Assembly: GCA_024235215.1 (NCBI GenBank)
Contig: JACKMU010000005.1
Span: forward strand, 124,001-188,000
Reading direction: 5' to 3'
DNA: 64,000 nucleotides
From: Chromatiaceae bacterium
GTDB taxonomy: Bacteria > Pseudomonadota > Gammaproteobacteria > Chromatiales > Chromatiaceae
Shown: in pieces, positions 45,101-53,333 of the stretch
How the letters are laid out: the number at the start of each line of letters is the position of its first letter
Numbering within the stretch: the first letter of the stretch is position 1
Translations under genes and position numbers: made by a program
The notes under the pieces: generated by a model
Database searches by the model: none
Told to the model about the DNA's origin: nothing
Seen by the model: the letters and a program-made list of their open reading frames with translations, nothing else

Positions 45101-46135
45101 TTAGCGCCAAATAAAGGCTGGGTAGGCGTCCAGATCACCGCGCAGAAAGCGGGCAAAAAGTTGTGCCTGCAGATGGGGGATCAGACCTATCTCGAGCTCT
45201 TCATTCAAGAAGGGATGTCGCAACTTTTCGCGCTTGCGCTCCTGATAGGCGACCAGCACGGTTTTTCGGGTGTCGTCATCCATGCCTACCGCACCACTCT
45301 CCTGCGTGGTGAATCCTCTGCCGTTTAGCTGTCGGCGGTTGATCAGGCTCAGGACAAGACGGTCGGCCAGTGGTGCACGCAGTTCCTCCATCAGATCCAG
45401 TGCCAACCCTGGTCGTCCAGGACGGTCACGGTGAAGAAATCCGACAGCCGGAACCAATCCGACACATTCCAATGCCGCAGTATAGTCGTGGCACAGCAGC
45501 GTATAGATGAATGAGAGCAGTGCATTGACAGGATCCGCCGGAGGTCTGCGGTTGCGGCCGTTGAAACGAAAACAGTTGTCGTCATGAGTAATCAACCGAT
45601 CAAATACACCGAAGTAGGCGCGTGCTCCGGCTCCCTCGGTTCCCCTGATCGAGTCGGTGGAATCACCACGACCACGCACGCTGCGCAACAGGGAGGCCAG
45701 ATGAGTCACTGTCTCCTGCAACACCTGATTTCCGTTGCTGTCGGGGCGGTCGCGCAGTGCTCGTTGCAGTACTCCACGACTATTGGCGAGTTTGGCTGCT
45801 ACCTGTACCGCGACTATTTTGCCGCACGCTTGTGGATCATCGGCCCGGCGGTACTGTTCACGCCGTAACAGGACATTACCTGAAGTTGAGCCGAGCACAC
45901 GAGCCAGAAAACGCCCATGTTCCGTCAGAAAAGCCAGGGAGACACCACGCTCGGCACATAAACCCATCAACGGTGCACTGGCTGAGACTTGGCCGAAACA
46001 GACGATAGCACCCAGGGTATGTATGGGCAGGCGCAAACGGGTCTCTTGCTCTATCCGTACCAAAACAGTTTCCCGCTCACGAGCCAGCCAGGCTCCTTGA
46101 GTAGTGACATAGAGTGTGTTGAGCAGTTTCTTCAT
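45101..46135 (-). CDS. cas1: CRISPR-associated Cas1, type I-C
   Basis: 344 residues, full length for Cas1. It is the integrase that inserts new spacers with Cas2. The first strands (MKKLLNTLYVTTQGAWLARE) and the helical catalytic part are intact, including RGTEGAGARAYFGVFDRL near 165-182, whose Glu belongs to the metal site, and GLVPAVGFLHRDRPGRPGLALD near 226-247 with the catalytic His. The ATG overlaps the cas4 stop by four bases. No frame damage is seen, so adaptation should be possible despite the small array. Confidence 0.95.
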   Translation of the reverse strand: MKKLLNTLYVTTQGAWLARERETVLVRIEQETRLRLPIHTLGAIVCFGQVSASAPLMGLCAERGVSLAFLTEHGRFLARVLGSTSGNVLLRREQYRRADDPQACGKIVAVQVAAKLANSRGVLQRALRDRPDSNGNQVLQETVTHLASLLRSVRGRGDSTDSIRGTEGAGARAYFGVFDRLITHDDNCFRFNGRNRRPPADPVNALLSFIYTLLCHDYTAALECVGLVPAVGFLHRDRPGRPGLALDLMEELRAPLADRLVLSLINRRQLNGRGFTTQESGAVGMDDDTRKTVLVAYQERKREKLRHPFLNEELEIGLIPHLQAQLFARFLRGDLDAYPAFIWR

Positions 46136-46782
46136 GGATCGAGCATCCTGTGCAGGTACTCACTGGCACTGGGGGTATCGGGGAGACAACGATTAAAAAG
46201 AGAACAGTGGTTGCATTTGGGACCAGGTTCTGGCGGTGGCGTCCGCCGGGATTCCCACCGTTGATGCATCTGTTCCGCCAGCGAATGAGTGTCTTTGCGA
46301 AGAATTGCATCGAAAGGGACGGGTTCCCGCCGGCGCGGCTTGCCGTAGAAGATGGCCCCTTCCGGTACTTCGGTGTCCAGCATCTCTTCCAGGCAGATTG
46401 CCTGAGCACAGAGCTGCAGCCGGTCCCAATCGTCAGCTTTGGAGTGGCCTCTCTTGTACTCGACAGGAAAAGGCTGCCAAAAACCACTGCGCCCAGGCAG
46501 CTCAGCGCCGCCGTTTTCAATGCGGTGAAACTCCACCAGGTCAGCCATTCCGGTCAATCCCAATTGGCGGCTGACAAGGCGCAGGGAACGAGCTACATGC
46601 AGTGCTCCACGAGTCTCAGCTTCTCCACTATTGACCCGCTGATGCAGCAGTTGACCCTCAGCGGTATAGAGATTCTCCTCCCAGGTCTGCTCCAGGTGGA
46701 TCAATGCAAACTGGCGCGGACAATAAGCGAAGTGCTGCAGTGCGGAAAGGGGGAGAAGAGCGTCCTCTGAATAGCTTGCCAT
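46132..46782 (-). CDS. cas4: CRISPR-associated Cas4 nuclease, type I-C
   Basis: 216 residues. Cas4 trims prespacers and selects those with a correct PAM, working with Cas1-Cas2. The Fe-S cluster cysteines are present: Cys21 in HFAYCPRQF and Cys190, Cys193 and Cys199 in CNHCSLFNRC. A RecB-type core (GMADLVEFHRIEN, then FPVEYKRGHSK with the catalytic Glu-Lys pair) lies near 78-112. GGAAG precedes the ATG by eight bases. A four-base overlap links it to cas1, while 23 bases separate it from the toxin gene upstream. Confidence 0.94.
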   Translation of the reverse strand: MASYSEDALLPLSALQHFAYCPRQFALIHLEQTWEENLYTAEGQLLHQRVNSGEAETRGALHVARSLRLVSRQLGLTGMADLVEFHRIENGGAELPGRSGFWQPFPVEYKRGHSKADDWDRLQLCAQAICLEEMLDTEVPEGAIFYGKPRRREPVPFDAILRKDTHSLAEQMHQRWESRRTPPPEPGPKCNHCSLFNRCLPDTPSASEYLHRMLDP

Positions 46783-46805
46783 CTATAACTTCCGTGTAAA
46801 TAGCG

Positions 46806-47099
46806 TCAGGTTTCTATCTGGTTACGCCATGTTGATGGTCTGCGCCTCTGATGCAACACCGCCAACACAACAATTTCGGCGTTTTGCTCAATGAAATAGA
46901 CCGCATAGGGAAAGCGCTTACACAGTGCCCGGCGAATCGGAGGAGTGATCGAGGTGTAGAGCTGCGGATGTGCTTCTATATTCTCAAATACCTTTTCCAC
47001 CTCGACCAGAAACGATGATCCCAGGTTTACGCAGTGAGCCTCATACCAGTCAAATGACTGCTTGATATCCTGTTCCGCTTCTTTACGAATAATCAGCAT
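46806..47099 (-). CDS. ParE/RelE-family toxin inside the cas operon
   Basis: 97 residues of the ParE/RelE fold: MLIIRKEAEQDIKQSFDWYE at the start, LGSSFLVEVEKVFENIEAHP in the middle and a C-terminal sheet with FPYAVYFIEQNAEIVVLAVLH. That last block, plus the RRR after it, is typical of ParE-like gyrase toxins, though RelE-like ribosome cleavage cannot be excluded. It follows its antitoxin by seven bases and precedes cas4 by 23, on the cas strand. The pair therefore splits the interference genes from the adaptation genes without breaking any cas reading frame. Confidence 0.88.
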   Translation of the reverse strand: MLIIRKEAEQDIKQSFDWYEAHCVNLGSSFLVEVEKVFENIEAHPQLYTSITPPIRRALCKRFPYAVYFIEQNAEIVVLAVLHQRRRPSTWRNQIET

Positions 47100-47106
47100 G
47101 AGGAGA

Positions 47107-47322
47107 TCAACCCAAGACGCTTTTTTTGACTTCGGACCAGGGCGAACCCTCGTTCGGATTGTCGTGATAAGCCTTCAAGCGCTTTTCCAGTTCCTGTTTA
47201 TGCCATTTCGGGATCTCCACCGAGTCGGGCAGTTCTGCGATCGAGTCCCAGATATCCTCGACCAGTTGAATACGCTGTTCAATGGGCATTTCTGCGATAT
47301 CTGAAGCGGAAATGTGTTTCAT
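47107..47322 (-). CDS. Addiction-module antitoxin (TIGR02574 family)
   Basis: 71 residues of the small TIGR02574-type antitoxin family found before ParE-like toxins. It has MPIEQRIQLVEDIWDSIAEL as the conserved helix and an acidic stretch ending in the flexible toxin-binding tail (HDNPNEGSPWSEVKKSVLG). The frame extends upstream to 47364 across the cas7 stop, but GGAGAT seven bases before the ATG at 47322 decides the start. The gene order, antitoxin then toxin, is standard. It may have its own promoter in the short gap after cas7. Confidence 0.87.
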   Translation of the reverse strand: MKHISASDIAEMPIEQRIQLVEDIWDSIAELPDSVEIPKWHKQELEKRLKAYHDNPNEGSPWSEVKKSVLG

Positions 47323-47360
47323 TGATTTATCTCCGGTGCATAGTGAGTTAGTGCTGTGAC

Positions 47361-48263
47361 TCAAAACCTTCTGACAAGAGTGACACCGTTGCCAAGCTCC
47401 TTTTCGCTGCCGGGCTGGATTATCTCATCGATTGGATGGCTATCGAGCAGCACTTTGTAGTCACTGAAGGTGCGCGTGGGTTGCGATGGGTCGACAGGTT
47501 CGATCGTGATCCGGTCGAACAGCGTATGCGCGGGAGCACTGCCAAGGCGGTTGTCATGTTTGAACAGCAGCAATCCGCGTGCACTCATCTGACCACGAGC
47601 AGCAGAATGGTCGTGCTCGAACATCTGCGCCAGCGATTGCCACAGCAGTTCCAGGTCATCGTCGGAGAAACCGGTCTGCTCTGCCAGCGGGGCACTGACG
47701 AAACCGTGGCTGCGGTAGAGTGCGTAGGGGATGGTGAATTTGCGGCCCATTTCACCCTCTTCTTTGTCTACGTCGGTTACACGGGTGATTGTGTGTTCAG
47801 ATACAGTAACTCGATCAATTGAGCGGGCAAACGTCATTTGCACCGGGCCGCGTATTTGTCCAGCATTTGGCCCTGTGGACATTACTGCGCCAAAGGTGCG
47901 CACATCGAAATAGTGTTTACAAAGCCATTCTTGAAGCACTTTGATTTCGTTCTGATTCCGCTTTTTCGCTTCCTTGGTATCCCAGCCATTGCCTTTTTTA
48001 TAGTCAGGTAAATTATTTTCTGTACATGCCTCGGCAATACGTGGGTTTAACGGAGATTTTGTCTGTACAAAGATATTGACATTCCGATTTGAAGACTCTG
48101 ATATCAAAACAAAGTCCCTGATCTTTCTTTTCAATGCCACATCGGTAACGAGGCCCTGCTCTGTCTCGCTGTCTACACGAGGAAGATTGCCCGCATCCGG
48201 ATCGCCGTTAGGGTTACCATCCGTTACGTCAAATAAATAGATAAAATCATAACGATTCTGCAT
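47361..48263 (-). CDS. cas7: Cas7 (Csd2), type I-C Cascade backbone
   Basis: 300 residues of the Csd2/Cas7c family. Six or seven copies line the crRNA in the I-C Cascade. The N-terminus YDFIYLFDVTDGNPNGDPDA and the later MSTGPNAGQIRGPVQMTFAR block (near 126-145) are family hallmarks. AGGAG stands nine bases before the ATG. It lies five bases after cas8c. The toxin-antitoxin pair begins right behind its stop, so downstream cas4-1-2 may be uncoupled from Cascade expression. Confidence 0.95.
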   Translation of the reverse strand: MQNRYDFIYLFDVTDGNPNGDPDAGNLPRVDSETEQGLVTDVALKRKIRDFVLISESSNRNVNIFVQTKSPLNPRIAEACTENNLPDYKKGNGWDTKEAKKRNQNEIKVLQEWLCKHYFDVRTFGAVMSTGPNAGQIRGPVQMTFARSIDRVTVSEHTITRVTDVDKEEGEMGRKFTIPYALYRSHGFVSAPLAEQTGFSDDDLELLWQSLAQMFEHDHSAARGQMSARGLLLFKHDNRLGSAPAHTLFDRITIEPVDPSQPTRTFSDYKVLLDSHPIDEIIQPGSEKELGNGVTLVRRF

Positions 48264-48268
48264 GGATA

Positions 48269-50062
48269 TTACTCCTGATTATCAGTTGTTGTTTCCGTCG
48301 TCTTGTTACCGCTAAACAGTTCTTTCCGCTGGTGGTAATAGCCAATGACAAAATCTCCCTGTTGTTCAAGAGAGAGATGAGTCGGATAACTGGTGAGTGG
48401 ATCATTTATCTCTTGAACCAGCTTGTCACGATTTACTCTTGCACCAATATTCTTTTTTCCAAGCGAACTGAGATGGTGCCGGTAAGTTTTTTCCAATCGG
48501 GGAAAAACTGTTGAGGGAGTTGTCGATGCCGAAGCGTAGAAACTGTCACTTATCGTTCTGTTTAGACCATCACCTAATGCATCTGTCTGAGTTTTTTCAT
48601 ACGCTGCAAACAGTCTTCCGAGTAAATAAGGTGGGTCTATTCTTTTTCTGTCCAGGCTCACAGAGATTCCTCCTTGTCGATTTGGTTTTCGGGTCAGCCA
48701 CGCCTTGAGGATCGCGGCACGGCAGTAGTTGACGGTGTGGTCGGCACGGATGCGGCGTATCACCGCGCTGGCCAGGCTGTCAGGATAGGGCGTGCCCTGC
48801 AGTATGGCACGCATCAGGGCACCGGCCAGCAGGGGGGGAAGGTCATCGTAACTGGCACGGTAGCCCTCCCAGTAAGGTAATGCCGCTCTTAGAAGGCTCC
48901 AAACAGTTGGAAAGTTTGGGTCACTATCGAACTCTCGGATGATTTTCAGGCAGTTGTAATGTGCTTGGAGTTGCGTAAGAAGGTTGCCAAGTGAACTCGG
49001 TAACCAGAAGCGAACTGTGATACGGCTAGATGAAGGTGATAGTCCAGCAATATAAAATGATACATCGGTATCAACACCCAATACTTCGAGAACACCTGAT
49101 CCCTTGCTTATTGCCTCCAAAGTGTTTTCGACTTGTCTCCGCGTTGCTGCATCCTCAGCCACCTCTTCCGGAACACCGCTTAGCAAGAATCCAAAGATTT
49201 CCTCAACAAAGTTACTTTTCTCTGCCCAGAAAATTACAGACATATCTCCGATCAGAATCCGACGGCTGGAGAGCAGATGATTGAGGGCTGTGGTGTAACC
49301 CCATGCACCGTCAAGTGAAGTTGGAGAATTTTGACTTTGTACAAGACCGTAAGAGGTAAATGCATCACAATTGAAGGAAACGAGCGCCTTCTCAGCTTGC
49401 CCACCTGGGTCAAAAACACCAATGACAGGCGGGTGAACCGGAGCAATCAGGGATGTTTTTCCAGTTATTGAGCAAGTGCCGATTTTTGCTTCTTTCTTTT
49501 TGATATCAAGCCTTGGCATAGTGGATGCCCACTGCGTACGGACATTCGCTATCTCATGGATAAAACCTGTTTCCGCAAGAATCTGAAAAGCAATGCGGCG
49601 TGAATTGAAATCCTTTCGAAATTCAGTAAACCGAGACCAGCCTTCTTCCGGAACCCAATTTTCCAAGAATATGCATACCGCATCATAGTGGGGGTGGTTG
49701 ATTGACTTCCTAAATTTGTTGTGTAGATCTCGCGAGGCTTTTAAGTATTCTGGAAAATACTGTACGGAAGGTGCATCAGACTTTTGCCATTCGAAACCAA
49801 GTAGATACTTAGAGTTATCACATAAGAAATTGGCTTTTATACCTGCTGTTCGTTTTCCCCTATAGGGTGCCGTTGTAAGTTGTCCCTTGCTTTTCTTTCC
49901 ACTATCCATGTTATTCGATACATGAACCAAGTTCCCGTTTAAATCGATCGATAATGTGTAATGAACATCGGTAAGCCGAAATCCTGTCTGAGGCAGTTCA
50001 CCAATATCTCTTTGACTTTCGTAGTATTGGAAGAGACTTTGCACTAATCCTGTATGCTTCAT
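48269..50062 (-). CDS. cas8c: Cas8c (Csd1), type I-C Cascade large subunit
   Basis: 597 residues of the Csd1/Cas8c family, the normal length. It recognises the PAM and recruits Cas3; an internal start in this gene makes the small subunit Cas11 in studied I-C systems. Family-like blocks are GKRTAGIKANFLCDNSKYLLG near 70-90, GYTTALNHLLSSRRILIGD near 256-275 and GRLFAAYEKTQTDALGDGLN near 490-510. The ATG overlaps the cas5c stop by four bases. I did not pin down the internal Cas11 start. Confidence 0.94.
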   Translation of the reverse strand: MKHTGLVQSLFQYYESQRDIGELPQTGFRLTDVHYTLSIDLNGNLVHVSNNMDSGKKSKGQLTTAPYRGKRTAGIKANFLCDNSKYLLGFEWQKSDAPSVQYFPEYLKASRDLHNKFRKSINHPHYDAVCIFLENWVPEEGWSRFTEFRKDFNSRRIAFQILAETGFIHEIANVRTQWASTMPRLDIKKKEAKIGTCSITGKTSLIAPVHPPVIGVFDPGGQAEKALVSFNCDAFTSYGLVQSQNSPTSLDGAWGYTTALNHLLSSRRILIGDMSVIFWAEKSNFVEEIFGFLLSGVPEEVAEDAATRRQVENTLEAISKGSGVLEVLGVDTDVSFYIAGLSPSSSRITVRFWLPSSLGNLLTQLQAHYNCLKIIREFDSDPNFPTVWSLLRAALPYWEGYRASYDDLPPLLAGALMRAILQGTPYPDSLASAVIRRIRADHTVNYCRAAILKAWLTRKPNRQGGISVSLDRKRIDPPYLLGRLFAAYEKTQTDALGDGLNRTISDSFYASASTTPSTVFPRLEKTYRHHLSSLGKKNIGARVNRDKLVQEINDPLTSYPTHLSLEQQGDFVIGYYHQRKELFSGNKTTETTTDNQE

Positions 50063-50763
50063 GCAATTGTTCCTTCAGTCTCTCTCAGACAGTTAGCAAC
50101 ATCGATTACCCCATTCATCATTTTGGCGCGAAAGAATCGCGGAGTCATGTTGTCCACAAAGTCGATGTCGTGGAGCATGAAGCCGAGGTCGCGTGCACCG
50201 CGCAGCTCTTCCGGACAGTCGGGCCAGTCGCCATCTATTGGTTCGAAATGGGCGGCGAATTCACGGCAGCCGAGATAGGGGCGGTGGAAGCACTGGCCTT
50301 TTCTCAACCGCCGGTTGAATTGATCCAGGTGTTTTGCGGATGGATCTGCGGTGATGCTGCCATCGCGCTCTTGCACGTCAATCAATTCGAAGTGGGCTTC
50401 GATGCCGTAACGGACATTGGTCAGCAGCAGCGAAGCTCTTTGCTGGCGATTTTCATCGGCATAGATACAGAGCGCTTCATTGCCTCCCAGCATTAGCTGC
50501 CGGACCTTGTCGGCGGAAATTTTGTGTCCTGACTTCCCCTGGACGGCAACCTCATTGCGCCGGATGTTGGTAAACCGGATCGGAGCCAGCACGCGGATCT
50601 TATCGATCACCCAACGGATCTGCGGTTTCCAGTAGATCGCCTCCAGAATGCCACGCGCGCCTGATGGCGTCATCACATCGTAGGAAACCCGTTCGGCCTT
50701 CATTTCCGGGCGGGTCCAGCAAGCGTAGTCGCCGCTGACCAGCAGTCGCACACCTTGCGTCAT
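50059..50763 (-). CDS. cas5c: Cas5c (Cas5d), crRNA-processing nuclease of type I-C
   Basis: 234 residues from the ATG at 50763, chosen because AGGAGGGAG sits just before it; an upstream ATG at 50784 would add seven residues. In type I-C there is no Cas6, and Cas5c cuts the repeat RNA. The Lys-His pair of its active site is visible in PSAKHLDQF, and a Tyr near residue 45 (AIYWKPQIRW) fits the third residue. The glycine-rich start region RLLVSGDYACWTRPEMK is typical. cas3 ends 17 bases upstream. Confidence 0.94.
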   Translation of the reverse strand: MTQGVRLLVSGDYACWTRPEMKAERVSYDVMTPSGARGILEAIYWKPQIRWVIDKIRVLAPIRFTNIRRNEVAVQGKSGHKISADKVRQLMLGGNEALCIYADENRQQRASLLLTNVRYGIEAHFELIDVQERDGSITADPSAKHLDQFNRRLRKGQCFHRPYLGCREFAAHFEPIDGDWPDCPEELRGARDLGFMLHDIDFVDNMTPRFFRAKMMNGVIDVANCLRETEGTIA

Positions 50764-50780
50764 ACTCCCTCCTTCATTCG

Positions 50781-53069
50781 TCAAATAATGGTGTCGTTCG
50801 GGTCGTAGAGCGGGTCGGCGTCCAGTTGCAGACCCAACTTGTCGTGGTAATGCAGTTGCGGCGCAGCGAGCACCGCAAAACGATCGTACAGCAATTGCAG
50901 GTCGCCACGGCCCAATGCGGCCCGCCAGGCCCGCTCGTTGACGGTGACGGTACAGCGCTGCAGTTGTCTGACTATGCTGCGGGGTGGAGGCAGACCAGCC
51001 GACTCTATGCTTCGGAGCCGTTCGACCAGTATCCTGTATTTTTCATTGCGGGCAACGATGACCGGCTGTTGCTGGCTGTCGATGAAGCGGAATCTCTCTG
51101 CGACTGTAGCGAAGTTAAAGTAGAGCGGCAGCTGTCGATCGTTTGCCAATTGAAACTGTTCGATAATTTTCCGCATGTCCCAGTTACTTTGTTGCTGCCA
51201 GTAGTGCAACCGGAAGTAATGCTCTATTGCTGGAAGGTCGAGCAGGTCCGCGTACTTGCCTGTTGCAATGACCTGTCTGGCTGCATCGGTGCTGTGCCGC
51301 AGATAGCCAGGCGGGATCGGGTGTTCTTTTTCGTCCGGAGTGAATACCCAGGCGGTCGCCTGTTCCAGATGCCCCTCCCGGTTGCATCGGCCCGCTGCCT
51401 GGGCGATCGAATCCAGACCTGCAATCGATCGCCAGACCACTGGAAAATCGATGTCCACTCCGGCCTCGATCAGCTGCGTTGAAACGACGCGGCAGTTTTT
51501 TCCCTGTTGCAGACGTTTGCGGATCTCATCGAGCCGCTCGCTGCGGTGTTCCGGCGTCATCGCTGCGCTCAGATGAAAACACTCTTCGGCGGCGGTCATG
51601 TCGACCAGTGAATGGAACAGATCGGCCGCATGCCGGCGTGTGCTGACAATGGCAAGTACCTGGTTCGATGCTGCCAGTCGCGCAGCAAGCTGTTTGCAGT
51701 CGAGTGTGCCAGCATCTTTCACCTCAACCCGCTTCAATCGCTGATAGAGTGCCGGTGCATTGACAATAATGGGTGTCACCGCGGGCAGGCCGATAGTGAA
51801 ATCGTCACGAATTTCAATTGCCGGCTGGGTGGCAGTGCAGAGAACGACCGTGCAGCCATACCGTTCAACCAAAAGCCGCAACACCTTGAGGCAGGGTTCA
51901 AGAAACTGGATTGGAAGCGTCTGCGCCTCGTCGAGAATGATCACCGAACCGGCAATTCGATGAAGTTTGCGGCAACGTGAGGTGCGGCAGGCGAACAGCG
52001 ACTCGAACAGCTGTACGTTGGTGGTGACGATCAATTGACTATCCCAGTTTTCACTGGCCAGTCGCGAGCGAACGGTCTCCTGTTCCGGATCGAAATTGGA
52101 GTGGTGTTCGAGGATCAGGTTGTCGTAACCATCACTGGCGCTTGCAAAAACTTCGCGAAACGTCTGGGCCGTCTGCTCAATGATGCTAGTGAATGGGATC
52201 GCATAGATGACCCGTCGAAGCCCGTTGCGGGCGGCGTGGCGCAGTGCGAAGGCGAGCGAAGAGAGGGTCTTGCCACCACCAGTAGGAACAGTAAGTGAAT
52301 AAAGACCGGGCTTGCCTTCCGCCGCCTGCAGGCAGGCATTCAGTACCTCGGTTCGTGTCTGTGCCACCACGCCTGTTGCGCCTCTGAAGCGCTTGGAGAG
52401 ATAGCCAAGCAGATGTGTGTCGAGATGACCGAAGTCAACACGCTCCGATTGCCGTTGCGCCGACTGCTCCGGATTCATGAAAGCCTCCGTAGCAAGAAAG
52501 TCCGCATCGACAAGACAGGAAAAGAGCATGCGGGTGGCAAAAGCAATGGAAAATGGATCGGGAGAGAGTTTGCACGGGGGTATTGCAGGTGGTTTCAACA
52601 GCTCGGCGGGTGCCTTCCGCTTCCATTCGGGTAGCTTTTTTGTCAGCCTGCCTTTGAGGCAAGCACCTGTTCCCAGCCCATCAAGCAGTCCGGCGTGGTG
52701 CCCAGCGATGGAATAAGCCAGTAGCGCCCCAACTCCCGGAGGCAGATGATCAACCGCCTGCTGTGCTCCCGCCGATGTGTGGTCAATACGTCCTCCAATC
52801 TCGGAAGTATGGGCGTCGTTCCTTTCGCCGTTGGCATTGGTGAGATAGCTCTGGAAGTCATCCGAAAACTTTCCCAGATCGTGCCACAGACCGGTGAGCT
52901 TGCCGAGTACTTCCCAACATCCGCTACCGCTCCCGATGTATTTGAACGCAGCTGAAGCGAAGGTTGAACAGTGAGCTGCAACCTTGTTCAGATGACCATG
53001 GTCAGCGACATAGAGCGGTTCCCATTGTGTCTGATCGAACGGTTGCTGAGGATTTGAATGAGCGTACAT
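50781..53069 (-). CDS. cas3: Cas3 HD nuclease-helicase, type I-C
   Basis: A 762-residue Cas3 with the HD nuclease at the N-terminus and the SF2 helicase behind it. The HD motif is GLWHDLGKF (His63-Asp64 in this numbering), with GHHAGL further on. The Walker A loop is PTGGGKT (about 262-268), the Walker B is DEAQ (about 380-383), and the helicase ends with QAAGRCNREG. I prefer the ATG at 53069 (MYAHSNPQQ), with GAAGGAG eleven bases upstream; a GTG at 53135 would add 22 residues. It is the first cas gene, and the promoter should lie in the 53136-53330 gap. No key residue is missing. Confidence 0.93.
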   Translation of the reverse strand: MYAHSNPQQPFDQTQWEPLYVADHGHLNKVAAHCSTFASAAFKYIGSGSGCWEVLGKLTGLWHDLGKFSDDFQSYLTNANGERNDAHTSEIGGRIDHTSAGAQQAVDHLPPGVGALLAYSIAGHHAGLLDGLGTGACLKGRLTKKLPEWKRKAPAELLKPPAIPPCKLSPDPFSIAFATRMLFSCLVDADFLATEAFMNPEQSAQRQSERVDFGHLDTHLLGYLSKRFRGATGVVAQTRTEVLNACLQAAEGKPGLYSLTVPTGGGKTLSSLAFALRHAARNGLRRVIYAIPFTSIIEQTAQTFREVFASASDGYDNLILEHHSNFDPEQETVRSRLASENWDSQLIVTTNVQLFESLFACRTSRCRKLHRIAGSVIILDEAQTLPIQFLEPCLKVLRLLVERYGCTVVLCTATQPAIEIRDDFTIGLPAVTPIIVNAPALYQRLKRVEVKDAGTLDCKQLAARLAASNQVLAIVSTRRHAADLFHSLVDMTAAEECFHLSAAMTPEHRSERLDEIRKRLQQGKNCRVVSTQLIEAGVDIDFPVVWRSIAGLDSIAQAAGRCNREGHLEQATAWVFTPDEKEHPIPPGYLRHSTDAARQVIATGKYADLLDLPAIEHYFRLHYWQQQSNWDMRKIIEQFQLANDRQLPLYFNFATVAERFRFIDSQQQPVIVARNEKYRILVERLRSIESAGLPPPRSIVRQLQRCTVTVNERAWRAALGRGDLQLLYDRFAVLAAPQLHYHDKLGLQLDADPLYDPNDTII

Positions 53070-53333
53070 TTGTGGCAAGGCTCCTTCCAGCTGTTGCTCT
53101 TCCACTAAGCTCTTTGAAAAGGCGCAGTCCGGCACATTCTCAAAAAACGGTCGTATGCAACGGGTTTGTTCTGATTTTTAATGATCGTACCAGATCAAGG
53201 GCTCAATCCATGAGTCCGCCAGGCTTTTTCCAACAGGCTGAAACAGCTGATTCCATGACTCTGTTTCAGTCGGCTTCCATTGATCCAGCAGACAAGATCC
53301 CCCGGGTGGAGCTTTAAGCCAAAACAGGGAACT

